Source of the DNA: Deltaproteobacteria bacterium
Lineage (GTDB): Bacteria; Myxococcota_A; JAADFL01
Assembly (NCBI GenBank): GCA_013152945.1
Contig: JAADFL010000045.1
Coordinates: 1 to 14,138 of the forward strand
Direction of reading: 5' to 3'
Length of the DNA stretch: 14,138 nt
Under the pieces are notes generated by a model that had not been told where the DNA came from, made no database searches, and worked only from the letters and a program-made list of their open reading frames with translations. A program made the position numbers and the translations under genes. This document shows positions 6,882 through 14,067 of the stretch, piece after piece. Each line of letters starts with the position of its first letter. Position 1 is the first letter of the stretch.

Positions 6882-9437
6882 ATGCATAATAGATGCTCGC
6901 TGGTTCAACGCTTGCCCGCAGGATTCCTGGCCGGACTTATCGCGGCAACAGTGGAATTGTTGATAACATTGTCCCGCTCCTCGTTTCCGTCCGGTGTGGT
7001 TTCGGCGGGTCTCGTGGTTCTCGGACTTGTCGCCGCGGATTGTACGCTTGGGTTGGTGATAGCTCTTGTACACCATTTGCTTGCAATATCCTGGCTGGAA
7101 TACGGGTGGACCGGGGCTGCGTACACGCAATCGTTGAAGCTGTTGGAGGGCCTTGTCGCCAAAGAGGGTGATGTAAAAAAGGCATCGAAGATCTTTGGCC
7201 TCGGCCTGGCTGTGATTGTCGCCCTTGGGGGTTCCTGCTTGCTTGTTTTTTTCTTTTCCACGAGTTTTGTGAACAAGCGTCTCTCGGCTGTTGTGTGCGC
7301 CGTTGTAATTGTTGCATGGTGGTTGCTCGTATTGGCGCTGACTCCCTTGCTTTGGATGGTAATGAAGCACTTGCTCTCGCTCCTGCCCGGAAGGGGATGG
7401 ATAAAGAGCCCGCTTGCCGCAACGGTTCTCATGATGATTTTCCTGCTGTCCGGACTAGGCGTTATCTCGTGGAGCAACAGGGAGATAGTGCGGGCCATCC
7501 CAAAGGCATGGGTAGTAAGCGTGCTGGCCCTGGCCGTGCCGTATTTTATCTTTGGGAGGATCTCCTTCAGGCCGCGGGCCGCAATAATTTCTCTTTCAGC
7601 CTGGGCCGTGCTGCTAATTGGCGCCGCATTGCTGGTCCCCATGCGCCAGGCAGGACTCAACTCTTTATACAACGGTGCGCCTGCGGCGGGAAGGTTGTTC
7701 TCCCTGCTTGAACCGGTTCTGCGTAAATCCAAAGCCCAGGTATCCATGGCCCTGGTAAGGCCAGGCCCATCTCCCATCGTGCATTCAAGGTCGGTGAACC
7801 TGCCGGGTTCGATAAAGAGGGACCTGTCGCTGATCCTTATAACGATAGACGCCTTAAGGGCGGACCATCTGGGACTTTACGGGTACAAAAGGAAGACCAG
7901 CCCGAACCTGGACAAGATCGGCGGACAATCAATCGTGTTCGAAAGGTTCTATACCAATGCTCCCACCACCCGGTGGGCGGTCCCGGTCATCATGACATCG
8001 AGGTACCCGGCCGAGATATCCTGGGATTTTTCTTCTTACCCTAATCCGGTCAGGCCCGGTAACCTCTGTCTCGCGGAAGTTTTGAAGTCGGCCGGTTTCG
8101 AGACCGGGGCAATACTTGGTTTCTATATTTTCAAAAGGTCCTGGGGGATCGATCAGGGCTTCGATCACTATGACAATTCCACGAGCCGGATACAGCCTAC
8201 TGCAGAGACCAGGGCATACTCGTCCAACGTGCTCACGGACAAGGCCATAAAATATCTGTCGGATATCGAGGATGCGAAGGGTGGGAACCCCCGGTTCTTC
8301 CTGTGGGTTCACTACCTTGACCCGCACAGGGTGTACGTGGATCACAAGGATGCTCCTGCTTTCGGGGAAAGGCCGGTAGATCTTTACGACAAGGAGATAT
8401 GGTTCACCGACAAGCATATCGGAAGGCTCATCGATTGGTTGAAGCAAAAAGGGCTGTATTCGAATACAATAATTGCAATTACCGCAGATCATGGAGAAGC
8501 CTTTTCAGAGCATGGTTTCACGGATCATGGATATACCCTGCACAATGAGGAGACAAGGGTGCCGATGATTATCCACGTGCCGGGGTTGAAACACAAAAGG
8601 GTACAGGCTGTTGCTTCACATATTGACCTGGCCCCTACTTTATTGAACTTGCTGGGCGTAGCCATTCCATCTGAAAGGTTCGAGGGACGCAACCTAGTTC
8701 CGGTAATCCTGGACGACCCGGAAAAAACCAATGGAAGAGCATTCCTGGAAATCTATTACGGCAGGAGCATGCCCCAAAGGACATGGGCTGTATTGGACGA
8801 TAAGTACAAGTTGATCTACGACGAGACAAGGAACACCTGGTCATTGTTCGATGAGATTAAGGATTATATGGAAAGGAATAATCTGGTCGAGTCCTTGCCG
8901 AAAATTGCAGCAAGGTACGCCGCCCTTCTGAAGGGATACATGGCGGCATGCAGACACCCGGACTGGGAGGCGGCAAGGAAACGAAACAGGATCAGCCGCG
9001 TTCCGGGCGAGGCAACGTTAATGGATGTAACCTTCGGCCGCAAATTCAAGCTGGTTGGGGCCAAGGTTAGGCCGGAAAAGATAAGGCCCGGAGAACGGGC
9101 CGTGTTGGACCTGTATTTTTCCGATATTGAAGAGACAAAAAAGAGCTACAGGGTGTTCGTGCATGTCGAGGGCAGGGACGAAACAGGGAAGAGGTGCAGG
9201 TTCCTGGCGGATCACCTGCCAGCAAAGGGCCTGCTTCCCACGTACAGGTGGAAGAAAGGTGATATCATCAAAGACGAGTGTATCCTCAATACGAGTGCGA
9301 AACATGCAGGATGCAAGTTCAAGATTTTCATCGGATTCTACGGTCCTGAAAGGAACGGGCCAAGGCTGAAGGCCGCCGGCAGTGGTGTTGACCATTACAA
9401 TCGCGCCATGGCCGGGTCTCTGGAGGTACTGCCTTGA
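6882..9437 (+). CDS. Membrane sulfatase/alkaline-phosphatase-fold enzyme with C-terminal beta-sandwich-like domain
   Basis: 851 aa. ATG 6882 is the first possible start, since an in-frame TGA lies 6 bases upstream; the ribosome site is weak (GAAG). Residues about 10-260 contain six or more hydrophobic helices. Residues about 315-700 are a sulfatase-type domain, probably extracytoplasmic: ITIDALRADHLGLYGY with metal ligands D323 and D328/H329, LDPH (480-482), and TADHGEAF (D536, H537) followed by HGYTLHNEETRVPMIIHVPG. The formylglycine motif (C/S)-x-P-x-R is absent; the sequence there is PTTRWAVPVIMTSRYP, leaving T363 (or T362) as nucleophile. That resembles LtaS/EptA-like phospho-transferases more than sulfate ester hydrolases. 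Residues about 710-851 look like the beta-sandwich domain (RVFVHVEGRDE, LPTYRWKKGDIIKDE, FIGFYGPERNGPRL) known at the C-termini of some GT-C proteins. Its stop overlaps the next start (TTGA). A phosphoethanolamine or phosphoglycerol-type glycan transferase is possible; substrate unknown. Confidence 0.86.
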   Translation: MHNRCSLVQRLPAGFLAGLIAATVELLITLSRSSFPSGVVSAGLVVLGLVAADCTLGLVIALVHHLLAISWLEYGWTGAAYTQSLKLLEGLVAKEGDVKKASKIFGLGLAVIVALGGSCLLVFFFSTSFVNKRLSAVVCAVVIVAWWLLVLALTPLLWMVMKHLLSLLPGRGWIKSPLAATVLMMIFLLSGLGVISWSNREIVRAIPKAWVVSVLALAVPYFIFGRISFRPRAAIISLSAWAVLLIGAALLVPMRQAGLNSLYNGAPAAGRLFSLLEPVLRKSKAQVSMALVRPGPSPIVHSRSVNLPGSIKRDLSLILITIDALRADHLGLYGYKRKTSPNLDKIGGQSIVFERFYTNAPTTRWAVPVIMTSRYPAEISWDFSSYPNPVRPGNLCLAEVLKSAGFETGAILGFYIFKRSWGIDQGFDHYDNSTSRIQPTAETRAYSSNVLTDKAIKYLSDIEDAKGGNPRFFLWVHYLDPHRVYVDHKDAPAFGERPVDLYDKEIWFTDKHIGRLIDWLKQKGLYSNTIIAITADHGEAFSEHGFTDHGYTLHNEETRVPMIIHVPGLKHKRVQAVASHIDLAPTLLNLLGVAIPSERFEGRNLVPVILDDPEKTNGRAFLEIYYGRSMPQRTWAVLDDKYKLIYDETRNTWSLFDEIKDYMERNNLVESLPKIAARYAALLKGYMAACRHPDWEAARKRNRISRVPGEATLMDVTFGRKFKLVGAKVRPEKIRPGERAVLDLYFSDIEETKKSYRVFVHVEGRDETGKRCRFLADHLPAKGLLPTYRWKKGDIIKDECILNTSAKHAGCKFKIFIGFYGPERNGPRLKAAGSGVDHYNRAMAGSLEVLP
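9422..9436 (+). promoter_or_regulatory. Strong ribosome site for a TTG start overlapping the upstream stop
   Basis: GGAGGT (9422-9427) is spaced 6 bases from TTG (9434-9436), and the preceding gene ends with TGA at 9435-9437, giving a TTGA overlap. The first ATG (9464) has only a poorly spaced GGAG. Translational coupling from a TTG codon is the best reading. Confidence 0.7.
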
Positions 9438-11143
9438 GCAGGAATTCCGGAGTCGTCCCACCCATGCAATCACGCAGATCCCCTGTTGGTTGGTCCGGGG
9501 TCACGGTTTTTATCGGTTTTACAGTGCTGTCCCTTGCAATCACGTGGCCGGCGCCCGGCCGTTTCTTTACGCACCTGGCTGCGGATTCCGGTGATGCCTG
9601 GCAATTTCTGTTCAACATCTGGTGGGTGAAGAAGAAGCTCACCTGCGGCGGCAACCTTTTCCACACGGACTACGTCTTCTACCCGTACGGCGCAAACCTG
9701 TTCCTTCATACATTAAGCCTCTTCAACTCTTTGCCGGCTGCATTGCTGTCGTTTTTCATGGACTATATACAGGCCTATAACCTGGTCCTCCTCGTCCATT
9801 ACCCGCTTGCGGGATTTGCAGCATACAAGTTGTTCGAGCACGTGACCCATGACAGGCCCGCATCATTTGTCTCTGCTGCGTTTTTTGCCTTTTCTCCTTT
9901 CCACCTGTGTCATGGCGCATGCCATATGCAACTTTGCGCAGTCGAGTTGCTGCCGCTCGCACTCCTGTTCCTGCTGAAGACGCTGGAGGAGGCAAACTAC
10001 AGGAACCCTGTATGGGCCGCTCTGTTCGTAGTGCTGTCCGCCCTGAGTTCATGGTACTTCCTTGTTTTTTTGTTCCTCTTGTTCGCGGTGTTTGCCGGCG
10101 TTGGCATCTTTCGCAGGAGAAAAAGGGACAGGGGCCTGCTCAGGCGGCTGGCATTGCTTCTCGGAATAGTGGTAATCGTGCTCGGTCCCATGGTGATCGC
10201 AATGGTGCATGCCAGGCTGACCGTGGAGACGGTAAAGGGGCATTCACCATGGTACTGGTCTGCGGACCTGCAGAACTTTTTCGTGCCCGGCCAGGGATCT
10301 GCGCTTGGTTCGGCGTTCAAAGACATCAGCAAGGCCTGGACCGGAAACAGGGAAGAGAACTCGGCCTACCTTGGATATACCCTGCTGGTGCTGGCCTTTT
10401 TCGCATTCAAGGTCAGGAGACAGAGACTGATGTTATACAGGAAGCCCTTTGTAATTGCCGGGCTCGTGTTCCTTTTTTATTCCCTGGGCCCGTACCTGCA
10501 TTTCGGCGGAAAGGTATTGAAGAGCATTCCCTTGCCCATGGCCTTGCTCGATGTTATTCCCCTTGGATTTGGAACCGCCCCTGTGAGGGCCACGCTCGGT
10601 ACAGGCCTGTGCCTTGCAGGATTGGCTTGCGTGGGCCTGGCCGGCTTGAGGGCGCGTCTCGAAGACAGGAAATATCTCAAGATCCTTGTTACAGCCGGCG
10701 TATTGATTACAGGGTTGGCCGAATTCTGGCCCGGAAGCTTTCCGACCACCAGGAGACCTGTGCCTGATTTCTTCGGGCAAATGGCGGCCGAACCTGCAAA
10801 TTACTCTGTCTTGGACATGAGGAGTTTTCCCGAACAGATGTACGGAATCATCAGGCATGAAAAGCCCCTTGTGAACGGACATGTTGCTCGGGACCCGGTA
10901 GAGCCGAGGAAGAAGCTCTATGCAATCCCGGTCGTAAAGGCCATGATGGCAAGACAGAAGAGGTTTACTCCATCCAGGCTTAAGGGCGGCAAGGCGCGTG
11001 CGCTGAAAGATCTTGGAAAGCTGGATATCAGGTACATCATCAGGCGCGCCGGTCATTCCACGGCTGTGGAGGATTCACTGGGATTTGAAAAGGTTTACCA
11101 GGGTAAAGGTGTAAAGATTTTCTTGGTGCCGGCTTTAAAATAG
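9434..11143 (+). CDS. Polytopic GT-C-like membrane glycosyltransferase (putative)
   Basis: 569 aa from TTG 9434; 559 aa if ATG 9464 is used. After one N-terminal TM helix comes DSGDAWQFLFNIWWVKKKL (D51, D54) and then HTDYVFYPYGANLFLHTLSLFNSLPAALLSFF...AYNLVLLVHYPLAGFAAYKLFEHVT. This is the pattern of GT-C-type integral membrane sugar transferases, where an acidic residue in the first external loop is catalytic and TNxxFYPxG-like and YNL segments follow. About ten TM segments extend to residue 430. The last 130 residues (PDFFGQMAAEPANYSVLDMRSFPEQMYGI...) form a soluble, probably periplasmic tail. A polyprenyl-phosphate sugar made by the GT2 gene is the likely donor. Its 3' end overlaps the convergent reductase gene by 9 bp. 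Acceptor unknown. Confidence 0.78.
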   Translation: MSRNSGVVPPMQSRRSPVGWSGVTVFIGFTVLSLAITWPAPGRFFTHLAADSGDAWQFLFNIWWVKKKLTCGGNLFHTDYVFYPYGANLFLHTLSLFNSLPAALLSFFMDYIQAYNLVLLVHYPLAGFAAYKLFEHVTHDRPASFVSAAFFAFSPFHLCHGACHMQLCAVELLPLALLFLLKTLEEANYRNPVWAALFVVLSALSSWYFLVFLFLLFAVFAGVGIFRRRKRDRGLLRRLALLLGIVVIVLGPMVIAMVHARLTVETVKGHSPWYWSADLQNFFVPGQGSALGSAFKDISKAWTGNREENSAYLGYTLLVLAFFAFKVRRQRLMLYRKPFVIAGLVFLFYSLGPYLHFGGKVLKSIPLPMALLDVIPLGFGTAPVRATLGTGLCLAGLACVGLAGLRARLEDRKYLKILVTAGVLITGLAEFWPGSFPTTRRPVPDFFGQMAAEPANYSVLDMRSFPEQMYGIIRHEKPLVNGHVARDPVEPRKKLYAIPVVKAMMARQKRFTPSRLKGGKARALKDLGKLDIRYIIRRAGHSTAVEDSLGFEKVYQGKGVKIFLVPALK

Positions 11144-11902
11144 AAATGGAACAAGAGCTTTTCTGTTCCCGGGATAATTTTTAAAGTGCTTTATGTACCA
11201 CTTGTGTTGGGCCACCGACCTTGGTCCCAGATTGGCGACCGTCCAAGCAAAGAAGGCAAGTCCGGGCAGCGACCATGTGGCGACGGCCCATCCGAGCCAT
11301 TCCATAATTTCGCCCAGATAATTGGGGCAGGAAACAAACCTGAACAGGCCTCCTGTCGGCAACTTGTAACCTGTTTGTCCAGGCTGCCGGAGGGATATGA
11401 GGATCGTGTCCGAGTGTTGGTTGATTACAAGGCCTAACAGGAAAACAGCCATTCCGGACAGGAACCGCGGGTCGAAGAGCCAGCCATTGCCGTATCCGGG
11501 GGACAGTGCGTACAACCACCTTGCATTCAGGTACGAATTGGCAGAGGTAAAAAGAAAACCCATGATTACCGCCAGCACGGTCATGTTCTGTTTTCCTCCC
11601 TTGAGCCTGAAAGGAAAAACGAAAGCTCTGTGCACATAGTGAATCATCCACGTGAACAGGAATGCCAGGCCTGCCAGGCTGCTTGTCGTTTTTCCCGTGC
11701 CTGTGATGAAACAGGCTGCAAATACGAGAACGGAAGGTGTTTCCATGACTATCCAGCCGAGCCGCCTGTTCATCCTCGGGCCGAAGCCCGGCCTGGTGAA
11801 CTTTCCATAAGGAGCTGCAACAAAGAGGAGTACAATGAACACCAGGCCTGCGAGGATGAACATTGTGACGAGCAAGTATTGAAAGAAGGTTGTTTCATTC
11901 AT
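11135..11902 (-). CDS. Steroid 5-alpha-reductase family membrane enzyme (SRD5A-like)
   Basis: 255 aa, about seven TM helices; ATG 11902 has a good GGGGAAAGGAC site. The family layout is complete: APYGKF..PGFGPRMNRRLGWIVMETPS near the N-terminus with E54, and a C-terminal block LPTGGLFRFVSCPNYLGEIMEWLGWA (E198 in NYLGE) ending H233-KWY...NYPGNRKALVPFLF. E54, E198 and H233 match the substrate- and NADPH-site residues E57, E197 and H231 of human SRD5A2, so activity is plausible. The family reduces an alpha,beta-unsaturated (enone or similar) double bond with NADPH; the bacterial substrate is not known and need not be a steroid. It follows the EamA gene by 15 bp in the same direction, so the two are surely co-transcribed. 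Confidence 0.9.
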   Translation of the reverse strand: MNETTFFQYLLVTMFILAGLVFIVLLFVAAPYGKFTRPGFGPRMNRRLGWIVMETPSVLVFAACFITGTGKTTSSLAGLAFLFTWMIHYVHRAFVFPFRLKGGKQNMTVLAVIMGFLFTSANSYLNARWLYALSPGYGNGWLFDPRFLSGMAVFLLGLVINQHSDTILISLRQPGQTGYKLPTGGLFRFVSCPNYLGEIMEWLGWAVATWSLPGLAFFAWTVANLGPRSVAQHKWYIKHFKNYPGNRKALVPFLF

Positions 11903-11917
11903 GTCCTTTCCCCTTTT

Positions 11918-12847
11918 TTACCATAAATAGCCTCTTGCGGCGGTCATCATGGCTCCAAGGACTGCAATAAGGACTGCTGCCGTTCTGCGCGGTGTAAGAG
12001 GTTCCTTGAGAAAGATTGCAGCAAGCAGGAATATGAGAATTGAAGAGAGCTGGTTCAAGATGGCGGCCACTGATGCATATGTGTATTTCATGCCGCCGAG
12101 CCAGGTCATCATGGCGATGTAGTTACCAAGCAATGCCGCGGGAACCATTACCTTCCATATCTTGGCTGGTATGAACACCCTGAAGGCAGACCGCTTTTTC
12201 CCCGAGAAAATAGGGGCGAGCAATATGAGCCCGAGCACGCCTCCCGAATGCCTGACCACGATGGTCCAGAACAATGGAGACCGATCCAGAATCTCCTTTG
12301 TCATCACGATGCCGATCCCCATGCCGAGTATTCCGAGGGTTCCTGCGGCAAGGCCGAGGAATAGGTCCCGTCTCGTGGTTCCGGGCAAGGCGCCTCCTGC
12401 AGAACCTACCAGGATGGCTACGGATATCAGCCCGGCTCCGATGTAACCGGCAGGGCCGATTCTTTCTCCCAGGAAAAAGAATGAGAGAATGACCACGCTC
12501 GGTGAATAGAGGCAATCTAGCACCGCGGTAAGACCGGCGCCGAGCTTGTTCAGGGAGATGAAGAAAAGCGTATCGGAAACAGCCACACCAATGAATCCGG
12601 CGGACATGAGCATTATCCAGTCCATGGGGCCGGTGCCCTTCGGCGCCGGGTCCAAGCCGATGACAAGTGCGGTCAGTACCAGAAAAACAAAGGAAACCAC
12701 TGTCTTGAACAGGTTCAGCTCGAAAGGCTGCACCTGTTCCCCTGTCTTTTTGAACAATATTACTGCAGCCGCCCAAATAAGTGCCGACGCCAGGGAAAGG
12801 CCTTCTCCCAGGAATGGTATGCTGTGTTCGATTCCGGTTGAGTTCAT
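11918..12847 (-). CDS. EamA/DMT-superfamily transporter
   Basis: 309 aa with ten predicted TM helices in two repeated EamA halves (about 10-145 and 160-305). Recognisable pieces are LASALIWAAAVILFKKTGEQVQPFELNLFKT in the first half and the closing helix pattern YTYASVAAILNQLSSILIFLLAAIFLKEPLTPRRTAAVLIAVLGAMM typical of this family. Members export amino acids or metabolites; cysteine and O-acetylserine exporters belong to the same superfamily. Being between cysK and the SRD5A-like gene makes a sulfur-metabolite exporter possible, but nothing in the sequence fixes the substrate. ATG 12847 has an AGGAA site about 9 bases upstream. cysK ends 98 bp before it. Confidence 0.9.
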   Translation of the reverse strand: MNSTGIEHSIPFLGEGLSLASALIWAAAVILFKKTGEQVQPFELNLFKTVVSFVFLVLTALVIGLDPAPKGTGPMDWIMLMSAGFIGVAVSDTLFFISLNKLGAGLTAVLDCLYSPSVVILSFFFLGERIGPAGYIGAGLISVAILVGSAGGALPGTTRRDLFLGLAAGTLGILGMGIGIVMTKEILDRSPLFWTIVVRHSGGVLGLILLAPIFSGKKRSAFRVFIPAKIWKVMVPAALLGNYIAMMTWLGGMKYTYASVAAILNQLSSILIFLLAAIFLKEPLTPRRTAAVLIAVLGAMMTAARGYLW

Positions 12848-12888
12848 GGACAGGTTTCCTAATCAGATATGGCCGGGACAAGTCGCTC

Positions 12889-12908
12889 TATCATGGCGGC
12901 GCATGATA
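12889..12908. other. Perfect 7-bp inverted repeat in the cysK-EamA gap
   Basis: TATCATG (12889-12895) and CATGATA (12902-12908) are separated by GCGGCG. It sits in the 98-bp gap, between the cysK stop (12946) and the transporter start (12847). No U-tract follows on the minus strand, so it may be an operator or an mRNA-processing hairpin rather than a terminator. Confidence 0.35.
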
Positions 12909-12945
12909 CAAGCGGCAGGCAAGCGTTGCAAACTAATTCTATAAT

Positions 12946-13892
12946 TTACATGAAGAGCGAAGTAGACAGGTATCTTTCCCCGGAGTCGGGCAATACGACA
13001 ACGATTGTTTTGCCCTCAATTGATTCGTCTTGTGAAAGCTTGGAGACTGCTGCCATGGCCGCGCCGCTGGAGATGCCTGCAAGTATACCCTCTTGCCTGG
13101 CCAGTCTCCTTGTAAATTCCATGGCCTCTTCGCTCGAAACGGTTTTTGTACCCGGTCAACGAGATCCATATCCAGGACCCCTGGCACGAAGCCGGCGCCG
13201 ATCCCCTGGATCTTGTGCTTTCCAGGCCTTTGTTCCCGCCCGGACCTGGCCTGTGTAAGGACAGGGCTTTCTTTCGGCTCGACCGCAATTGAAATAACAG
13301 GAGCCTTTTTTGTTTTCTTTAGAAACCTGGAAACGCCGGTAATAGTGCCACCGGTGCCTACACCGGCGACAATGGCATCGACCTTGCCTTGTGTATCTTC
13401 CCAGATTTCAGGGCCTGTGGTTTTTTCATGTATACCCGGGTTGGCAGGGTTCTCGAACTGCTGCGGCATGAAGTAACGCCCGGGATCGGATTCACATATT
13501 TCCCTCGCCTTGTCGATGGCGCCCTTCATGCCCTTGGCGCCGTCCGATAACTTCAGCCTGGCGCCAAGTGCTGACAGGACCTTCCTTCTTTCGATACTCA
13601 TCGTATCAGGCATGGTGAGCGTCAGCGGGTATCCCTTGGCTGCGCACACGTAGGCCAGCGCAATACCCGTGTTTCCGCTTGTCGGTTCGATGACTTCCAT
13701 GCCCTTGCGAAGCGCTCCCCGTTCCAGGGCGTCCCAAATCATGGCGGCCCCTATCCTGCACTTGACCGAGAACAATGGGTTCCTGGACTCAATCTTGGCA
13801 AGTACGGTTATGCCCGGCTTTTCAATGATCCTGTTTATCCTGACCAGAGGGGTTCTTCCGATACTTTCCGCATTGTCGCTGAATATTGGCAT
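12946..13892 (-). CDS. cysK: Cysteine synthase A (O-acetylserine sulfhydrylase), frame broken near residue 250
   Basis: The PLP enzyme makes cysteine from O-acetylserine and sulfide in the cytoplasm. Strong resemblance to E. coli Cys[12 protein letters not shown] with PLP lysine K44, PTSGNTG (70-76), [26 protein letters not shown] (177-183) and [15 protein letters not shown]. At VQK (residue 250) the frame reads into a wrong C-terminus and runs to a stop at 12939. The -1 frame from 13143 gives [19 protein letters not shown], then [18 protein letters not shown] and [18 protein letters not shown], stopping at 12946. The junction is a run of five As (13143-13147, minus strand); a sixth A would restore one 315-aa protein. 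Without it the PLP-ring Ser of [10 protein letters not shown] is lost. Causes: sequencing error, true mutation, or -1 slippage on the A run. The start has an excellent GGGAGGTGA site. First gene of the minus-strand operon. Confidence 0.93.
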
Positions 13893-13911
13893 CTTTCACC
13901 TCCCATGGGCG

Positions 13912-13931
13912 TGCCCTGCTTTTTCAGGGCA
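13912..13931 (-). other. Hairpin in the cysK leader
   Basis: TGCCCTG (13912-13918) pairs perfectly with CAGGGCA (13925-13931) around a 6-base loop. It ends 8 bases upstream of the GGGAGGTGA ribosome site (13896-13904), and CCCATGGG (13902-13909) overlaps that site. It could affect leader stability or translation; it matches no riboswitch I know. Confidence 0.4.
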
Positions 13932-13945
13932 GGGATACGCTTAAG

Positions 13946-13974
13946 AAAATATTACCAGTAAATTGATAAGACAA
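13946..13974 (-). promoter_or_regulatory. Candidate cysK promoter
   Basis: Read on the minus strand, TTGTCT (13969-13974) and TATTTT (13946-13951) are separated by exactly 17 bp. Transcription would start near 13939, giving a leader of about 47 bases. The dyad TTACCAGTAA (13952-13961) falls within the spacer, where a bound regulator would block RNA polymerase. Confidence 0.4.
13948..13964. promoter_or_regulatory. Putative operator copy 1 (TTAC-CA-GTAA dyad)
   Basis: AATATTACCAGTAAATT contains the inverted repeat TTAC-CA-GTAA and is nearly identical to the copy at 14006-14021, in the same orientation, about 58 bp away. The position inside the cysK promoter spacer suggests repression. The cognate regulator is not in the window. 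Confidence 0.45.
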
Positions 13975-14005
13975 GGAGAAAAAGCTTGAAAAAATATAGG
14001 CGAGT

Positions 14006-14021
14006 AATATTACAGTAATTT
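14006..14021. promoter_or_regulatory. Putative operator copy 2 (ATTAC-A-GTAAT dyad)
   Basis: AATATTACAGTAATTT contains the perfect dyad ATTAC-A-GTAAT (14009-14019) and overlaps the palindrome GTAATATTAC (14004-14013). It lies about 47 bp before the start of the divergent gene, so the pair could control both directions, for example by looping. Confidence 0.45.
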
Positions 14022-14067
14022 CAACATGGCTCGAACGACCCGGGGGGCTTTTGACATGGAGGACAAG

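Noticed and set aside
6905-7777. Minus-strand open frame of 290 codons under the phosphatase-fold gene
   Set aside because: Antisense to the hydrophobic N-terminal region, with a Thr/Pro/Arg-rich composition typical of shadow frames and no ribosome site.
12939-12945. cysK stop at 12939 as the true gene end
   Set aside because: The residues after position 250 in that frame bear no likeness to CysK, while the -1 frame matches the CysK C-terminus and stops at 12946.
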